Below are positions 1 to 5,544 of a stretch of DNA of 7,534 bases, in pieces. The translations under genes and the position numbers were made by a program. The stretch is from positions 1 through 7,534 of the forward strand of contig JANOPZ010000049.1 of NCBI GenBank assembly GCA_031422195.1, read 5' to 3'. The notes under the pieces are model-generated. The model did not search any database. It was given only the letters and a program-made list of their open reading frames with translations, and was not told the DNA's origin. Source of the DNA: JALOTE01 sp031422195. Its GTDB lineage: Bacteria > Pseudomonadota > Alphaproteobacteria > Rhizobiales > Rhizobiaceae. Position 1 is the first letter of the stretch; every line of letters begins with the position of its first letter.

Positions 1-431
1 CACCAGCAATATTCAAGCCATTTGAAAATAGGCGGGCAAGAGCCGAATTTGAAGACATGATCAGTATCGTTGAAACCGGCAAAGTTCAAATTGCTGATGC
101 GCGCGGTGCAGGCCGGTTTGAAGGGCGCGACGCTGAACCAAGAGCAGGCATGCGGTCTGGCCACATGCCGGGCGCGCGTAGTGTGCCCTATTTAGCTTTG
201 TCGGAAGACGGGCGTCTTAAGCCGCTTTCAAAATTGAAACTGGTATTTGAAGATGCGGGCATTGATCTGAAAAGACCCGTCGTTACCAGTTGCGGTTCTG
301 GCGTCACGGCTGCCGTGATCACGCTGGCGCTGCAATCTATTGGACATCAAGACAACACGCTTTACGATGGCTCGTGGTCTGAGTGGGGTAGCAAGCCGGA
401 TACAGCTGTTGTTATGGGGCCAGCTGATTGA
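1..431 (+). CDS. sseA: 3-mercaptopyruvate sulfurtransferase (rhodanese family), C-terminal part, 5' end outside the window
   Basis: The reading frame is open from base 3, so the gene enters from the left edge and only about 142 C-terminal residues are seen. The visible part is one rhodanese domain, the catalytic second domain of a two-domain enzyme. It shows a GHMPGAR motif, the active-site loop CGSGVTA with the sulfur-carrying Cys codon at 291-293, and the family ending YDGSWSEWG. In this family a CG(S/T)GVTA loop points to 3-mercaptopyruvate sulfurtransferase, whereas thiosulfate sulfurtransferases usually have a CRxGx(R/T) type loop. The enzyme moves sulfur from 3-mercaptopyruvate, a cysteine breakdown product, to thiol acceptors or cyanide, probably in the cytoplasm. 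The ATG at 57 lies inside the domain and is not the real start. The stop (429-431) overlaps the start of the next gene by one base, suggesting co-translation. Family assignment is firm; the exact donor substrate is inferred from the loop. Confidence 0.92.
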   Translation, partial: PAIFKPFENRRARAEFEDMISIVETGKVQIADARGAGRFEGRDAEPRAGMRSGHMPGARSVPYLALSEDGRLKPLSKLKLVFEDAGIDLKRPVVTSCGSGVTAAVITLALQSIGHQDNTLYDGSWSEWGSKPDTAVVMGPAD

Positions 432-976
432 TGGCAATTAAAACTACAGTGACCTATTTGCAGCTGGCATCACCGGCGCACCGCCGCGAATCGCTGCCGA
501 TGGGCCAGAATATTGCGTTGATGCGGGCCGAAAAGCCCACGTTGCATTTCTACCGCTATTTGATGTTTCGAACCGGAAAACCTTGGAACTGGGTTCACAG
601 GCTGCGGATGGCCGATGAAGAGCTTGCCGCCATAATTCATGCCGATACCACTGACCTTCATGTTGTATACCTAGACGGCGCTCCAGCTGGTTTTTATGAA
701 ATTGACCGCAGCGTTGAAGGCGAACATAACATCGCCTATTTTGGATTGATGATGCATGCGGCGGGTAGGGGTCTTGGTCGTTGGTTTTTGTCGGAAGCCA
801 TCCACTCAGCTTTGCTCAACAATCCCGGCAAGGTAACTGTCAACACCTGTACTCTCGACCATAAAGCCGCTCTGCCTCTCTACCAAAAAATGGGTTTTAC
901 CCCAACAGGCCGCGAGGATGTCGTTATCAATCCTTTAACCAAGGCCGAACTTTTATTGCTTTCAGAGCGCGATTGA
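431..976 (+). CDS. GNAT family N-acetyltransferase
   Basis: This 181-residue protein has the GNAT fold signature. The motif A region is at residues 101-124, with the acetyl-CoA pyrophosphate-binding loop AGRGLG (111-116; Ala replaces the usual first Gln/Arg). The motif B region is at 138-160, with NTCTLDHKAALPLYQKMGF, where the Asn and the LYxKMGF helix are typical. About 80 residues precede the conserved core, including an aromatic-rich stretch (residues 40-57) that is probably a substrate-binding element. It should transfer an acetyl group from acetyl-CoA to an amine, but the acceptor cannot be predicted. I chose the ATG at 431 over the in-frame TTG at 428: the ATG overlaps the sulfurtransferase stop in a TGATG arrangement typical of translational coupling. 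A GGGG run at 416-419 is the only, rather distant, Shine-Dalgarno candidate. The tight pairing implies a joint operon and perhaps related sulfur or amino-acid chemistry, which is inference. Confidence 0.88.
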   Translation: MAIKTTVTYLQLASPAHRRESLPMGQNIALMRAEKPTLHFYRYLMFRTGKPWNWVHRLRMADEELAAIIHADTTDLHVVYLDGAPAGFYEIDRSVEGEHNIAYFGLMMHAAGRGLGRWFLSEAIHSALLNNPGKVTVNTCTLDHKAALPLYQKMGFTPTGREDVVINPLTKAELLLLSERD

Positions 977-980
977 ACAA

Positions 981-1013
981 AACCGGAGCTGAACGCCATA
1001 TTCAGACCCGGTT
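981..1013 (+). other. nested inverted repeat / RNA hairpin just after the GNAT stop
   Basis: The outer arms AACCGG (981-986) and CCGGTT (1008-1013) enclose inner arms CTGAA (989-993) and TTCAG (1001-1005). The two stems are separated by a symmetric 2x2 internal loop and closed by a 7-base loop. Together they would form an 11-bp hairpin starting five bases after the GNAT stop. No T-run follows, so it does not look like a standard intrinsic terminator. It could be an mRNA 3'-end stabiliser, a processing site or a Rho-assisted terminator. The structure was found by eye and no folding energy was computed. Confidence 0.45.
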
Positions 1014-1060
1014 CATAGATCAGTCTCCATATTCTCATGTGACCAAAGTGGTTCGGTTTA

Positions 1061-1064
1061 GAGG
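1061..1064 (+). promoter_or_regulatory. Shine-Dalgarno site fixing the OmpA-domain gene start
   Basis: A GAGG tetramer lies 8 bases upstream of the ATG at 1073. It favours that ATG over the in-frame TTG at 1067, which would leave only 2 bases of spacing. Confidence 0.65.
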
Positions 1065-1072
1065 ATTTGAAA

Positions 1073-1633
1073 ATGGAAATTACCCGTCGTTCACTTTTGA
1101 ACTATCTCAGCGTCGCAAGCGCCACCATTTTTATACCTACCATAACGGTTGCTCAATCCATGCCCTCTGCAGGCACAATCCAGCGCGAGCTTGATGCCAC
1201 TGTTGACATTGCGCCCGAAGAAAAACTGACATTGCCGCAATTGAAACGCAGCCAGCGCATGCGCCGTATGGCACCGTCGATTGATATTCAGGCCATCAAT
1301 TTCCGATCAGGTTCAGCGCAAATTGAACGTGGCGAATTGTGGAAAGTGGACCGTATCGCACAAGCCATCGATAATATTTTGCAACAAAACCCAGATGAAT
1401 TGTTCTTGATTGAAGGCCATACTGATGCAGTAGGCACGCGCAGCTCAAACCAGCTATTGTCACAGCGCCGCGCTCAATCCATGGTGCAAACACTTGGTCA
1501 ATTTTACGGCATTCCAAGTTATGCGCTAGAAGCAGCAGGGTATGGCGAAGACTTTCTTTTGGTACCGACGCCCAATGAAAACTGGCGCAACCGCCGCGTG
1601 ACTTTGCGCAGAATTACTGACTTTATCCGTTGA
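1073..1633 (+). CDS. small exported OmpA-family (peptidoglycan-binding domain) protein
   Basis: With the ATG at 1073 the protein is 186 residues. Residues 1-28 look like a signal peptide: TRRSLL at 4-9 (a twin-arginine-like pattern), a hydrophobic stretch to about 27, and a plausible cleavage after TVA. Residues 30-70 form a charged linker. Residues 75-183 are an OmpA C-terminal domain: NFRSGSAQI strand, EGHTDAVGT (115-122), the NxxLSxRRAxxM helix (126-137), AAGYGED (155-160) and a terminal NRRVTLRRI. Asp118 and Arg133 match the pair that binds diaminopimelate of peptidoglycan in this family. There is no beta-barrel and no lipobox, so this should be a soluble periplasmic protein that clings to the cell wall. 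It is short compared with the larger OmpA-domain proteins common in this group. It lies 96 bases after the GNAT gene, and its stop directly abuts the stop of the convergent MFS gene. The domain call is firm; the cellular role is unknown. Confidence 0.87.
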   Translation: MEITRRSLLNYLSVASATIFIPTITVAQSMPSAGTIQRELDATVDIAPEEKLTLPQLKRSQRMRRMAPSIDIQAINFRSGSAQIERGELWKVDRIAQAIDNILQQNPDELFLIEGHTDAVGTRSSNQLLSQRRAQSMVQTLGQFYGIPSYALEAAGYGEDFLLVPTPNENWRNRRVTLRRITDFIR

Positions 1634-2794
1634 TTATTTGGGTGCGGTTGTGCGGGCTGCGGCATGCGAAATGGCTAGTCCAGCCAGAATAAAAGCCAGC
1701 CCAAACAACGGCATTTTTACATCTGCGCCATCCGATATAAGCTTTCCACCCGTGGCTGAGCCTATCGATTGGCCAAAATAAACAAACGAACTGTTCAGCG
1801 CAACGGTTGCTGAAGCCAAAGCAGGCGAAATGCCGACCAAACGCCCTTGTTGCACTGAATTGGCAGCAAAACCGCCAGCCGACCACAAGCAAGCGCCAAT
1901 CAAGAAAACGACCGCATTGCCCCATCCGGCAGCAACAAGTGCAAGTCCAAGTCCCAAAGAAAAAAGCGAAATGAGTACGCTTTTATCTGCGCCAAATTTG
2001 CCGACATAGCGTGACGCCAAGGTACTGCCGCCAACGCCGGCAAGACCGCTGACAAAGAATATGGCTGCAATCCATTGGTTGGTTAAGCTGTATGCGTCAC
2101 GCAATATCGGAGCAAGATAGGTAAACATCACAAATTGGCCTGAGAGGGTGCACAATGTCACCAAAAGCACCAATAATAATTTTGGATTTCGCAACACAGC
2201 AAGCCACGAGGATAGTTGCAACGGCTGAACTTTCAAGCCCGATGGAACAAGCGCCAAGACTGCCAAAAGCCCGATAAGGGAAAAACCGGCCATGAGAGCG
2301 AATGTTGCTTTTGAACCGAGTGCTTCGCCCAACAGTGAACCAAGCGGAATACCAACCACGGAAGCCAGCGACCAACCGATAAAGATAAAGCCAATGGCGG
2401 CAGCACGGCGCTCTGGTGGCACAATAAGACCAATAGTTGCAGCAGCTTGGGGTGTGAAAATAGCTGCACCGGCAACTGTGATTGCGCGCAACATCAAAAG
2501 CATCGTTAAATTGGTCGCGAACGCACTGGCAAGCTGGCCAATAACATACAAGCCAAGCGCAAATGCGAGCAGCATCCGCCGGTCTATCCGCGAGGTTAGA
2601 CTAGCCAATATGGGCGCTCCAAGGCCAACAACTATCCCGCCAACTGTCATCATCAAGCCAGCACTGGCCGCACTAACGCCGAGATCGGCAGTCAATGTGT
2701 TGAGCATACCGGCAGGGAGCAGCACTCCGGTTCCGATGACCAGATTACCGAAGAGGAGTGTCCAAATTGCTTTTTGAGTTGACGTTTCAGACAT
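1634..2794 (-). CDS. MFS transporter, drug:H+ antiporter-1 (DHA1)-like, 12 TM
   Basis: This 386-residue, strongly hydrophobic protein has about 12 predicted membrane helices in two halves, split by a basic loop at roughly 184-205. Conserved DHA1 features are visible. A motif A-like loop follows TM2 (about 57-74, with the ending SRIDRR). There is an Arg in TM4 (LRAITVAGAA, 102-111). The TM5 antiporter motif C, in the form GWSLASVVGIPLG (140-152), marks proton-driven exporters. It resembles sugar- or arabinose-efflux-like and purine-exporter-like members (AraJ/YdhP/NepI type), but the substrate cannot be read from sequence. It sits in the inner membrane. Its ATG (2794-2792) immediately follows the TAA of the carboxypeptidase gene with no spacer and only a poor Shine-Dalgarno, so translation probably depends on ribosomes finishing the upstream gene. 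Its stop touches the stop of the convergent OmpA-domain gene. Confidence 0.88.
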   Translation of the reverse strand: MSETSTQKAIWTLLFGNLVIGTGVLLPAGMLNTLTADLGVSAASAGLMMTVGGIVVGLGAPILASLTSRIDRRMLLAFALGLYVIGQLASAFATNLTMLLMLRAITVAGAAIFTPQAAATIGLIVPPERRAAAIGFIFIGWSLASVVGIPLGSLLGEALGSKATFALMAGFSLIGLLAVLALVPSGLKVQPLQLSSWLAVLRNPKLLLVLLVTLCTLSGQFVMFTYLAPILRDAYSLTNQWIAAIFFVSGLAGVGGSTLASRYVGKFGADKSVLISLFSLGLGLALVAAGWGNAVVFLIGACLWSAGGFAANSVQQGRLVGISPALASATVALNSSFVYFGQSIGSATGGKLISDGADVKMPLFGLAFILAGLAISHAAARTTAPK

Positions 2795-3670
2795 TTACTT
2801 CACGCTGGCCTTTGCCAGTGTCTGGCTGATAATCGACCGCATGCGCTGATCGCGAATTGCGCCCGTTTTTTCGCCCATGACCACTGCAACAATCGAGCGT
2901 CCACCGAATCGAACGGATGTTGCCAAATTAAAACCAGATGCCCGGGTATAGCCTGTTTTAATGCCATCAGCGCCCGGAATGACCCCAAGGGTTTTATTGT
3001 GACCGCGCACTTCACGCTCATCAATGTCAAATGAGGTCTGCTTCCAATAGCCGTAATAGCGCGCATGGTTTTTTCGCAATGCCAAACCAAGAAGAGCCAT
3101 ATCGCGCGCGGTGGTTACCATCTGCGAGTCTGGCAGGCCCGACGGGTTGGTAAAACGCGTGCGGGTCATGCCAAGCGAACGGGCTTTGGCGGTCATTAAA
3201 TTGGCGAAATTTTCGGCAGTGCCGCCAATAGTTTCGGCGACCGCCATTGCAACATCATTGGCAGATTTAACAGTCAGCGCACGAATGGCTTCATCATAGA
3301 TCAAAAACGAACCTGCTTTCATTCCGAGCTTAGAGGGCGGCTGACCCGCAGCGCTTGCAGAAATAAAAACTGGAGAGTTTAGCGTGGCTTTACCAGCGGC
3401 CAACAGGTCAAACATCATGTATACAGTCATCATTTTCGCCAGTGACGCAGGATACCGCGTCTCATTGGCATCATTTTCATAAAGAACTTTGCCATTATTG
3501 GCATCAATGACGATGGCAGCAAACTTTTCACTTAAAGGTGCTTGCGGGGGTGGAACTTTTTGGATGTCAAGGGTGCTGGCGGCCGTGCAGGCAGACAGAA
3601 ATATTGCAGCGAGCAAAAGTGCAAAAGCGCGGGCCGCCAAGGAAAGCAAATTAAAACTCTTAAAAACCAT
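2795..3670 (-). CDS. D-alanyl-D-alanine carboxypeptidase family protein (peptidase S11, low-molecular-mass PBP), putative lipoprotein
   Basis: The three penicillin-binding motifs are present in order: SLAK at 76-79 (Ser76 nucleophile, Lys79 base), SAN at 136-138 and KTG at 238-240. Other family blocks are also seen, such as NPSGLPD near 175-181 and GADGIKTGYT. It should trim the terminal D-Ala from peptidoglycan stem peptides in the periplasm. From the chosen start the protein is 291 residues. Residues 1-28 form a lipoprotein signal peptide with lipobox LSAC (25-28), so Cys28 would be lipidated. The next residue is Thr, not Asp, which by the E. coli rule favours the outer membrane. It ends just after the catalytic domain, lacking the second beta domain and amphipathic C-terminal anchor of E. 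coli PBP5 (about 400 residues); the lipid may replace that anchor. The frame is open upstream to 3916, but an extension would bury the lipobox and overlap the divergent gene, so I start at the ATG 3670-3668. No clear Shine-Dalgarno precedes it. Confidence 0.9.
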   Translation of the reverse strand: MVFKSFNLLSLAARAFALLLAAIFLSACTAASTLDIQKVPPPQAPLSEKFAAIVIDANNGKVLYENDANETRYPASLAKMMTVYMMFDLLAAGKATLNSPVFISASAAGQPPSKLGMKAGSFLIYDEAIRALTVKSANDVAMAVAETIGGTAENFANLMTAKARSLGMTRTRFTNPSGLPDSQMVTTARDMALLGLALRKNHARYYGYWKQTSFDIDEREVRGHNKTLGVIPGADGIKTGYTRASGFNLATSVRFGGRSIVAVVMGEKTGAIRDQRMRSIISQTLAKASVK

Positions 3671-3708
3671 TCTGAAACGCCGAATCGCATGAAATATCTG
3701 TTGTTCTG

Positions 3709-3736
3709 CGATAAGGCGGGGTAAACTCGCTTTCAA
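3709..3736 (-). promoter_or_regulatory. candidate sigma-70-type promoter for the carboxypeptidase-MFS pair
   Basis: Read on the - strand, TTGAAA (3736-3731) and TTATCG (3714-3709) are separated by 16 bases and lie about 40 bases upstream of the carboxypeptidase ATG. This is a fair but unproven match to -35/-10 hexamers. The 94-base gap between the two divergent genes must hold promoters for both directions. The best + strand pair, TTGTTC (3701-3706) and TAAACT (3722-3727), has 15-base spacing and overlaps this one. Confidence 0.3.
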
Positions 3737-3764
3737 GTTAATTGGACGTGAGCGCCTCAGGCCA

Positions 3765-4622
3765 ATGCGAAGCCTCGACCACTTTGTAATGCCGGTTGCT
3801 GATTTAACAGCGGCGCGTGCACGATACACATCACTTGGTTTTACAGTCGCCAATGATGCGCGGCACCCATTTGGCACTGAAAATTGCTGCGTATTTTTCA
3901 TGGACAGTACGTTCATTGAGCCTTTGGCAATTGGAAATATGTCAGCGTATCAGGCGGCCCTTGTATCAGGAAATGCTTTCGTGAAGGGCCATTTTGATTA
4001 TTGCGAACGCAATGGACAGGAAGGTTTTTCACATCTCGTCGTAAAATCATTCAACGCGGGCGATGATCATCGGGTATTTTCTGAAAATGCGGTTTCCGGT
4101 GGTGAAATTCTAGATTTTGAGCGAAGTTTTATGAAGGCTGATGGCACGCTGGGCGAAGTTGCATTTAGTTTGGCTTTTGCCCGGGCGCCAGCGTCACCAG
4201 ATACCACTTTTTTTGCTTGCCAAATTGTGAAAGCCCTGCCGGGCGGGCGCGGGAGTTTAATCAATCATGCAAACGGTGCTTTGGCTACAAACCGTGTGAT
4301 ATTGTCAGCTCGGCTTCCCAAAAAGTATTTGGCTTTTTTCCAAGTTTTCTTGGAGACACAGCCTGACCAAATTGAAACCGGTTTGAAATTTGAAACTGCA
4401 ACCGGGGCGTTGCACGTAATCTCCGCACAGGCAGATGATTTTGGTGTTGCACCACCCGGCGAGCCGGGCCTGAAATTGCAGGCATTGGTTTTGCAGGTTG
4501 CTGACCTCAAAGTTACGCGGCAATTGCTTGCGAAAAACAATATCAGCGTCCATGACAAAATGAACCGTATCATTGTTCCACCGGCTTTGGGCCAAGGCGG
4601 AACTCTTGTTTTTGAGGAATAG
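3765..4622 (+). CDS. VOC-superfamily / glyoxalase-like domain protein
   Basis: The 285-residue protein begins with LDHFVMPVADLTAARARYTSLGF, the classic first beta-alpha unit of a vicinal-oxygen-chelate domain. His6 and Glu52 (in FIEPLAI) sit where metal ligands are usual. A second VOC-like half follows (FFACQ at 149-153, HVISAQADDFG near 217-227, LQALVLQVADL near 238-248). The whole resembles the Glyoxalase_3-type proteins (PF13468-like) seen near kdsA in rhizobial genomes. VOC proteins include lyases, isomerases, dioxygenases and binding proteins, so no reaction can be assigned. The ATG at 3765 fits the domain edge exactly, although the Shine-Dalgarno is weak. Its stop lies 4 bases before the kdsA start, and its last two Glu codons form the kdsA ribosome-binding site, so the two are almost certainly one operon. 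The family call is good; the function is unknown. Confidence 0.83.
   Translation: MRSLDHFVMPVADLTAARARYTSLGFTVANDARHPFGTENCCVFFMDSTFIEPLAIGNMSAYQAALVSGNAFVKGHFDYCERNGQEGFSHLVVKSFNAGDDHRVFSENAVSGGEILDFERSFMKADGTLGEVAFSLAFARAPASPDTTFFACQIVKALPGGRGSLINHANGALATNRVILSARLPKKYLAFFQVFLETQPDQIETGLKFETATGALHVISAQADDFGVAPPGEPGLKLQALVLQVADLKVTRQLLAKNNISVHDKMNRIIVPPALGQGGTLVFEE
4614..4618 (+). promoter_or_regulatory. Shine-Dalgarno site deciding the kdsA TTG start
   Basis: GAGGA lies within the last codons of the VOC gene, 8 bases before the TTG at 4627. It is the only good ribosome-binding site near the expected KdsA N-terminus. Confidence 0.7.
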
Positions 4623-4626
4623 ATCC

Positions 4627-5469
4627 TTGCAACCCAACGCCCACGTCACCGCCGGCAATGTTACGTTTGGCAATGATTTACCGCTCGCTTTAATCGCCGG
4701 CCCTTGCCAGTTGGAAAGCCGCGACCATGCTTTCATGATGGCTGGGGCGCTGAAAGAAATGGCTGAGAAGCTCGGCATCGGCCTGATTTACAAAACCAGC
4801 TACGATAAGGCCAACCGTACGTCGCTAAACGGCAAGCGCGGTTTAGGCTTGGAAAAATCACTGGAGATTTTTGCAGATATTAAGTCCAAATTTGGGCTGC
4901 CTGTTCTCACCGATGTGCACACTGAGGAGCACTGTAGGATTGCAGGGCAGGTTATAGATATTCTGCAAATTCCAGCGTTTTTATCGCGGCAAACAGATTT
5001 GTTGATTGCGGCAGCTGAAACAGGCAAGATTGTTAATATCAAAAAAGGCCAGTTTCTGGCGCCTTGGGACATGAAAAACGTTCTTGCCAAAGTGACTGAA
5101 AGCGGCAACCCGAATGTGATGCTGACTGAGCGTGGCGCCTCGTTTGGTTACAATACTTTGGTCTCAGATATGCGCTCGCTTCCCATCATGGCCAGTTTTG
5201 GCGCACCTGTTATTTTTGACGCCACCCATTCCGTGCAACAACCGGGCGGGCAGGGCGCATCGTCCGGTGGTGACAGGCGCATGGTGCCGGTTTTGGCGCG
5301 GGCGGCCATTGCTGTGGGTGTGGCGGGCGTGTTTATCGAAACGCACGAAGATCCTGACAATGCGCCATCAGACGGCCCCAATATGATCAAGCTGTCAGAA
5401 TTGCCCACTTTGATTGAAACGCTTTTGGCATTTGACCATTTAGCGAAATCACGACCCGTATCGATCTAA
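4627..5469 (+). CDS. kdsA: 2-dehydro-3-deoxyphosphooctonate aldolase (Kdo-8-phosphate synthase)
   Basis: KdsA condenses phosphoenolpyruvate with D-arabinose-5-phosphate to give Kdo-8-phosphate, the first committed step toward the Kdo of the lipopolysaccharide inner core, in the cytoplasm. All family blocks are present: IAGPCQLESRD (23-33), YDKANRTS, LTDVHTEEH, IPAFLSRQTDLL, NIKKGQFLAPWDM, LTERGASFGYNTLVSDMRS, IFDATHSVQQPGG and FIETHEDPDNAPSDGPN. Position 27 is Cys, where E. coli KdsA has Asn; this Cys marks the metal-dependent class, with the other expected ligands in the ATHS, ETHEDP and DPDNAP blocks. The start is the TTG at 4627: it gives 280 residues, the normal length, begins at QPNAHVTAGNVTFGNDLP, and has GAGGA 8 bases upstream. 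The upstream in-frame TTG at 4573 would add 18 residues encoded inside the VOC gene. The gene follows the VOC gene by 4 bases and precedes eno by 75. Confidence 0.95.
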   Translation: MQPNAHVTAGNVTFGNDLPLALIAGPCQLESRDHAFMMAGALKEMAEKLGIGLIYKTSYDKANRTSLNGKRGLGLEKSLEIFADIKSKFGLPVLTDVHTEEHCRIAGQVIDILQIPAFLSRQTDLLIAAAETGKIVNIKKGQFLAPWDMKNVLAKVTESGNPNVMLTERGASFGYNTLVSDMRSLPIMASFGAPVIFDATHSVQQPGGQGASSGGDRRMVPVLARAAIAVGVAGVFIETHEDPDNAPSDGPNMIKLSELPTLIETLLAFDHLAKSRPVSI

Positions 5470-5533
5470 ATCTGTCATTGTTCTATGATTTTAATCGTTT
5501 AAAAGCCAAATCAAGAAACCTTTTTTTGCTGAT

Positions 5534-5537
5534 GGAG
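5534..5537 (+). promoter_or_regulatory. Shine-Dalgarno site of eno
   Basis: GGAG lies 7 bases before the eno ATG at 5545, preceded by a T7 run (5521-5527). The 75-base kdsA-eno spacer is AT-rich and could hold a separate eno promoter (for example TATGAT at 5484-5489), but no convincing -35 accompanies it. Confidence 0.6.
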
Positions 5538-5544
5538 TAACCTT

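Noticed and set aside
973..1194. 73-codon + strand frame from a TTG overlapping the GNAT stop
   Set aside because: It overlaps the OmpA-domain gene in another frame, has no recognisable domain, no good ribosome-binding site, and a composition like an off-frame reading.
2292..2777. 161-codon + strand frame opposite the MFS gene
   Set aside because: It is antisense to a clear transporter gene, with low-complexity Ala/Pro/Ile/Ser-rich content expected from reading a hydrophobic gene backwards; no family likeness.
3671..3916. In-frame open extension of 82 codons upstream of the carboxypeptidase start on the - strand
   Set aside because: It would bury the signal peptide and lipobox, is basic and low in family features, and runs opposite to the well-supported start of the VOC gene.
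4573..4626. Upstream TTG as an 18-residue N-terminal extension of KdsA
   Set aside because: The added residues lie inside the VOC coding region, are not part of known KdsA proteins, and the Shine-Dalgarno fits the TTG at 4627.
4305..4778. 157-codon - strand frame across the VOC-kdsA junction
   Set aside because: It spans two well-supported genes on the opposite strand, has no domain and no start signal.
5484..5527. AT-rich inverted repeat (TGATTT/AAATCA) followed by a T7 run between kdsA and eno
   Set aside because: The stem is only 6 AT-rich pairs with a 16-base loop, too weak to call a terminator or attenuator.
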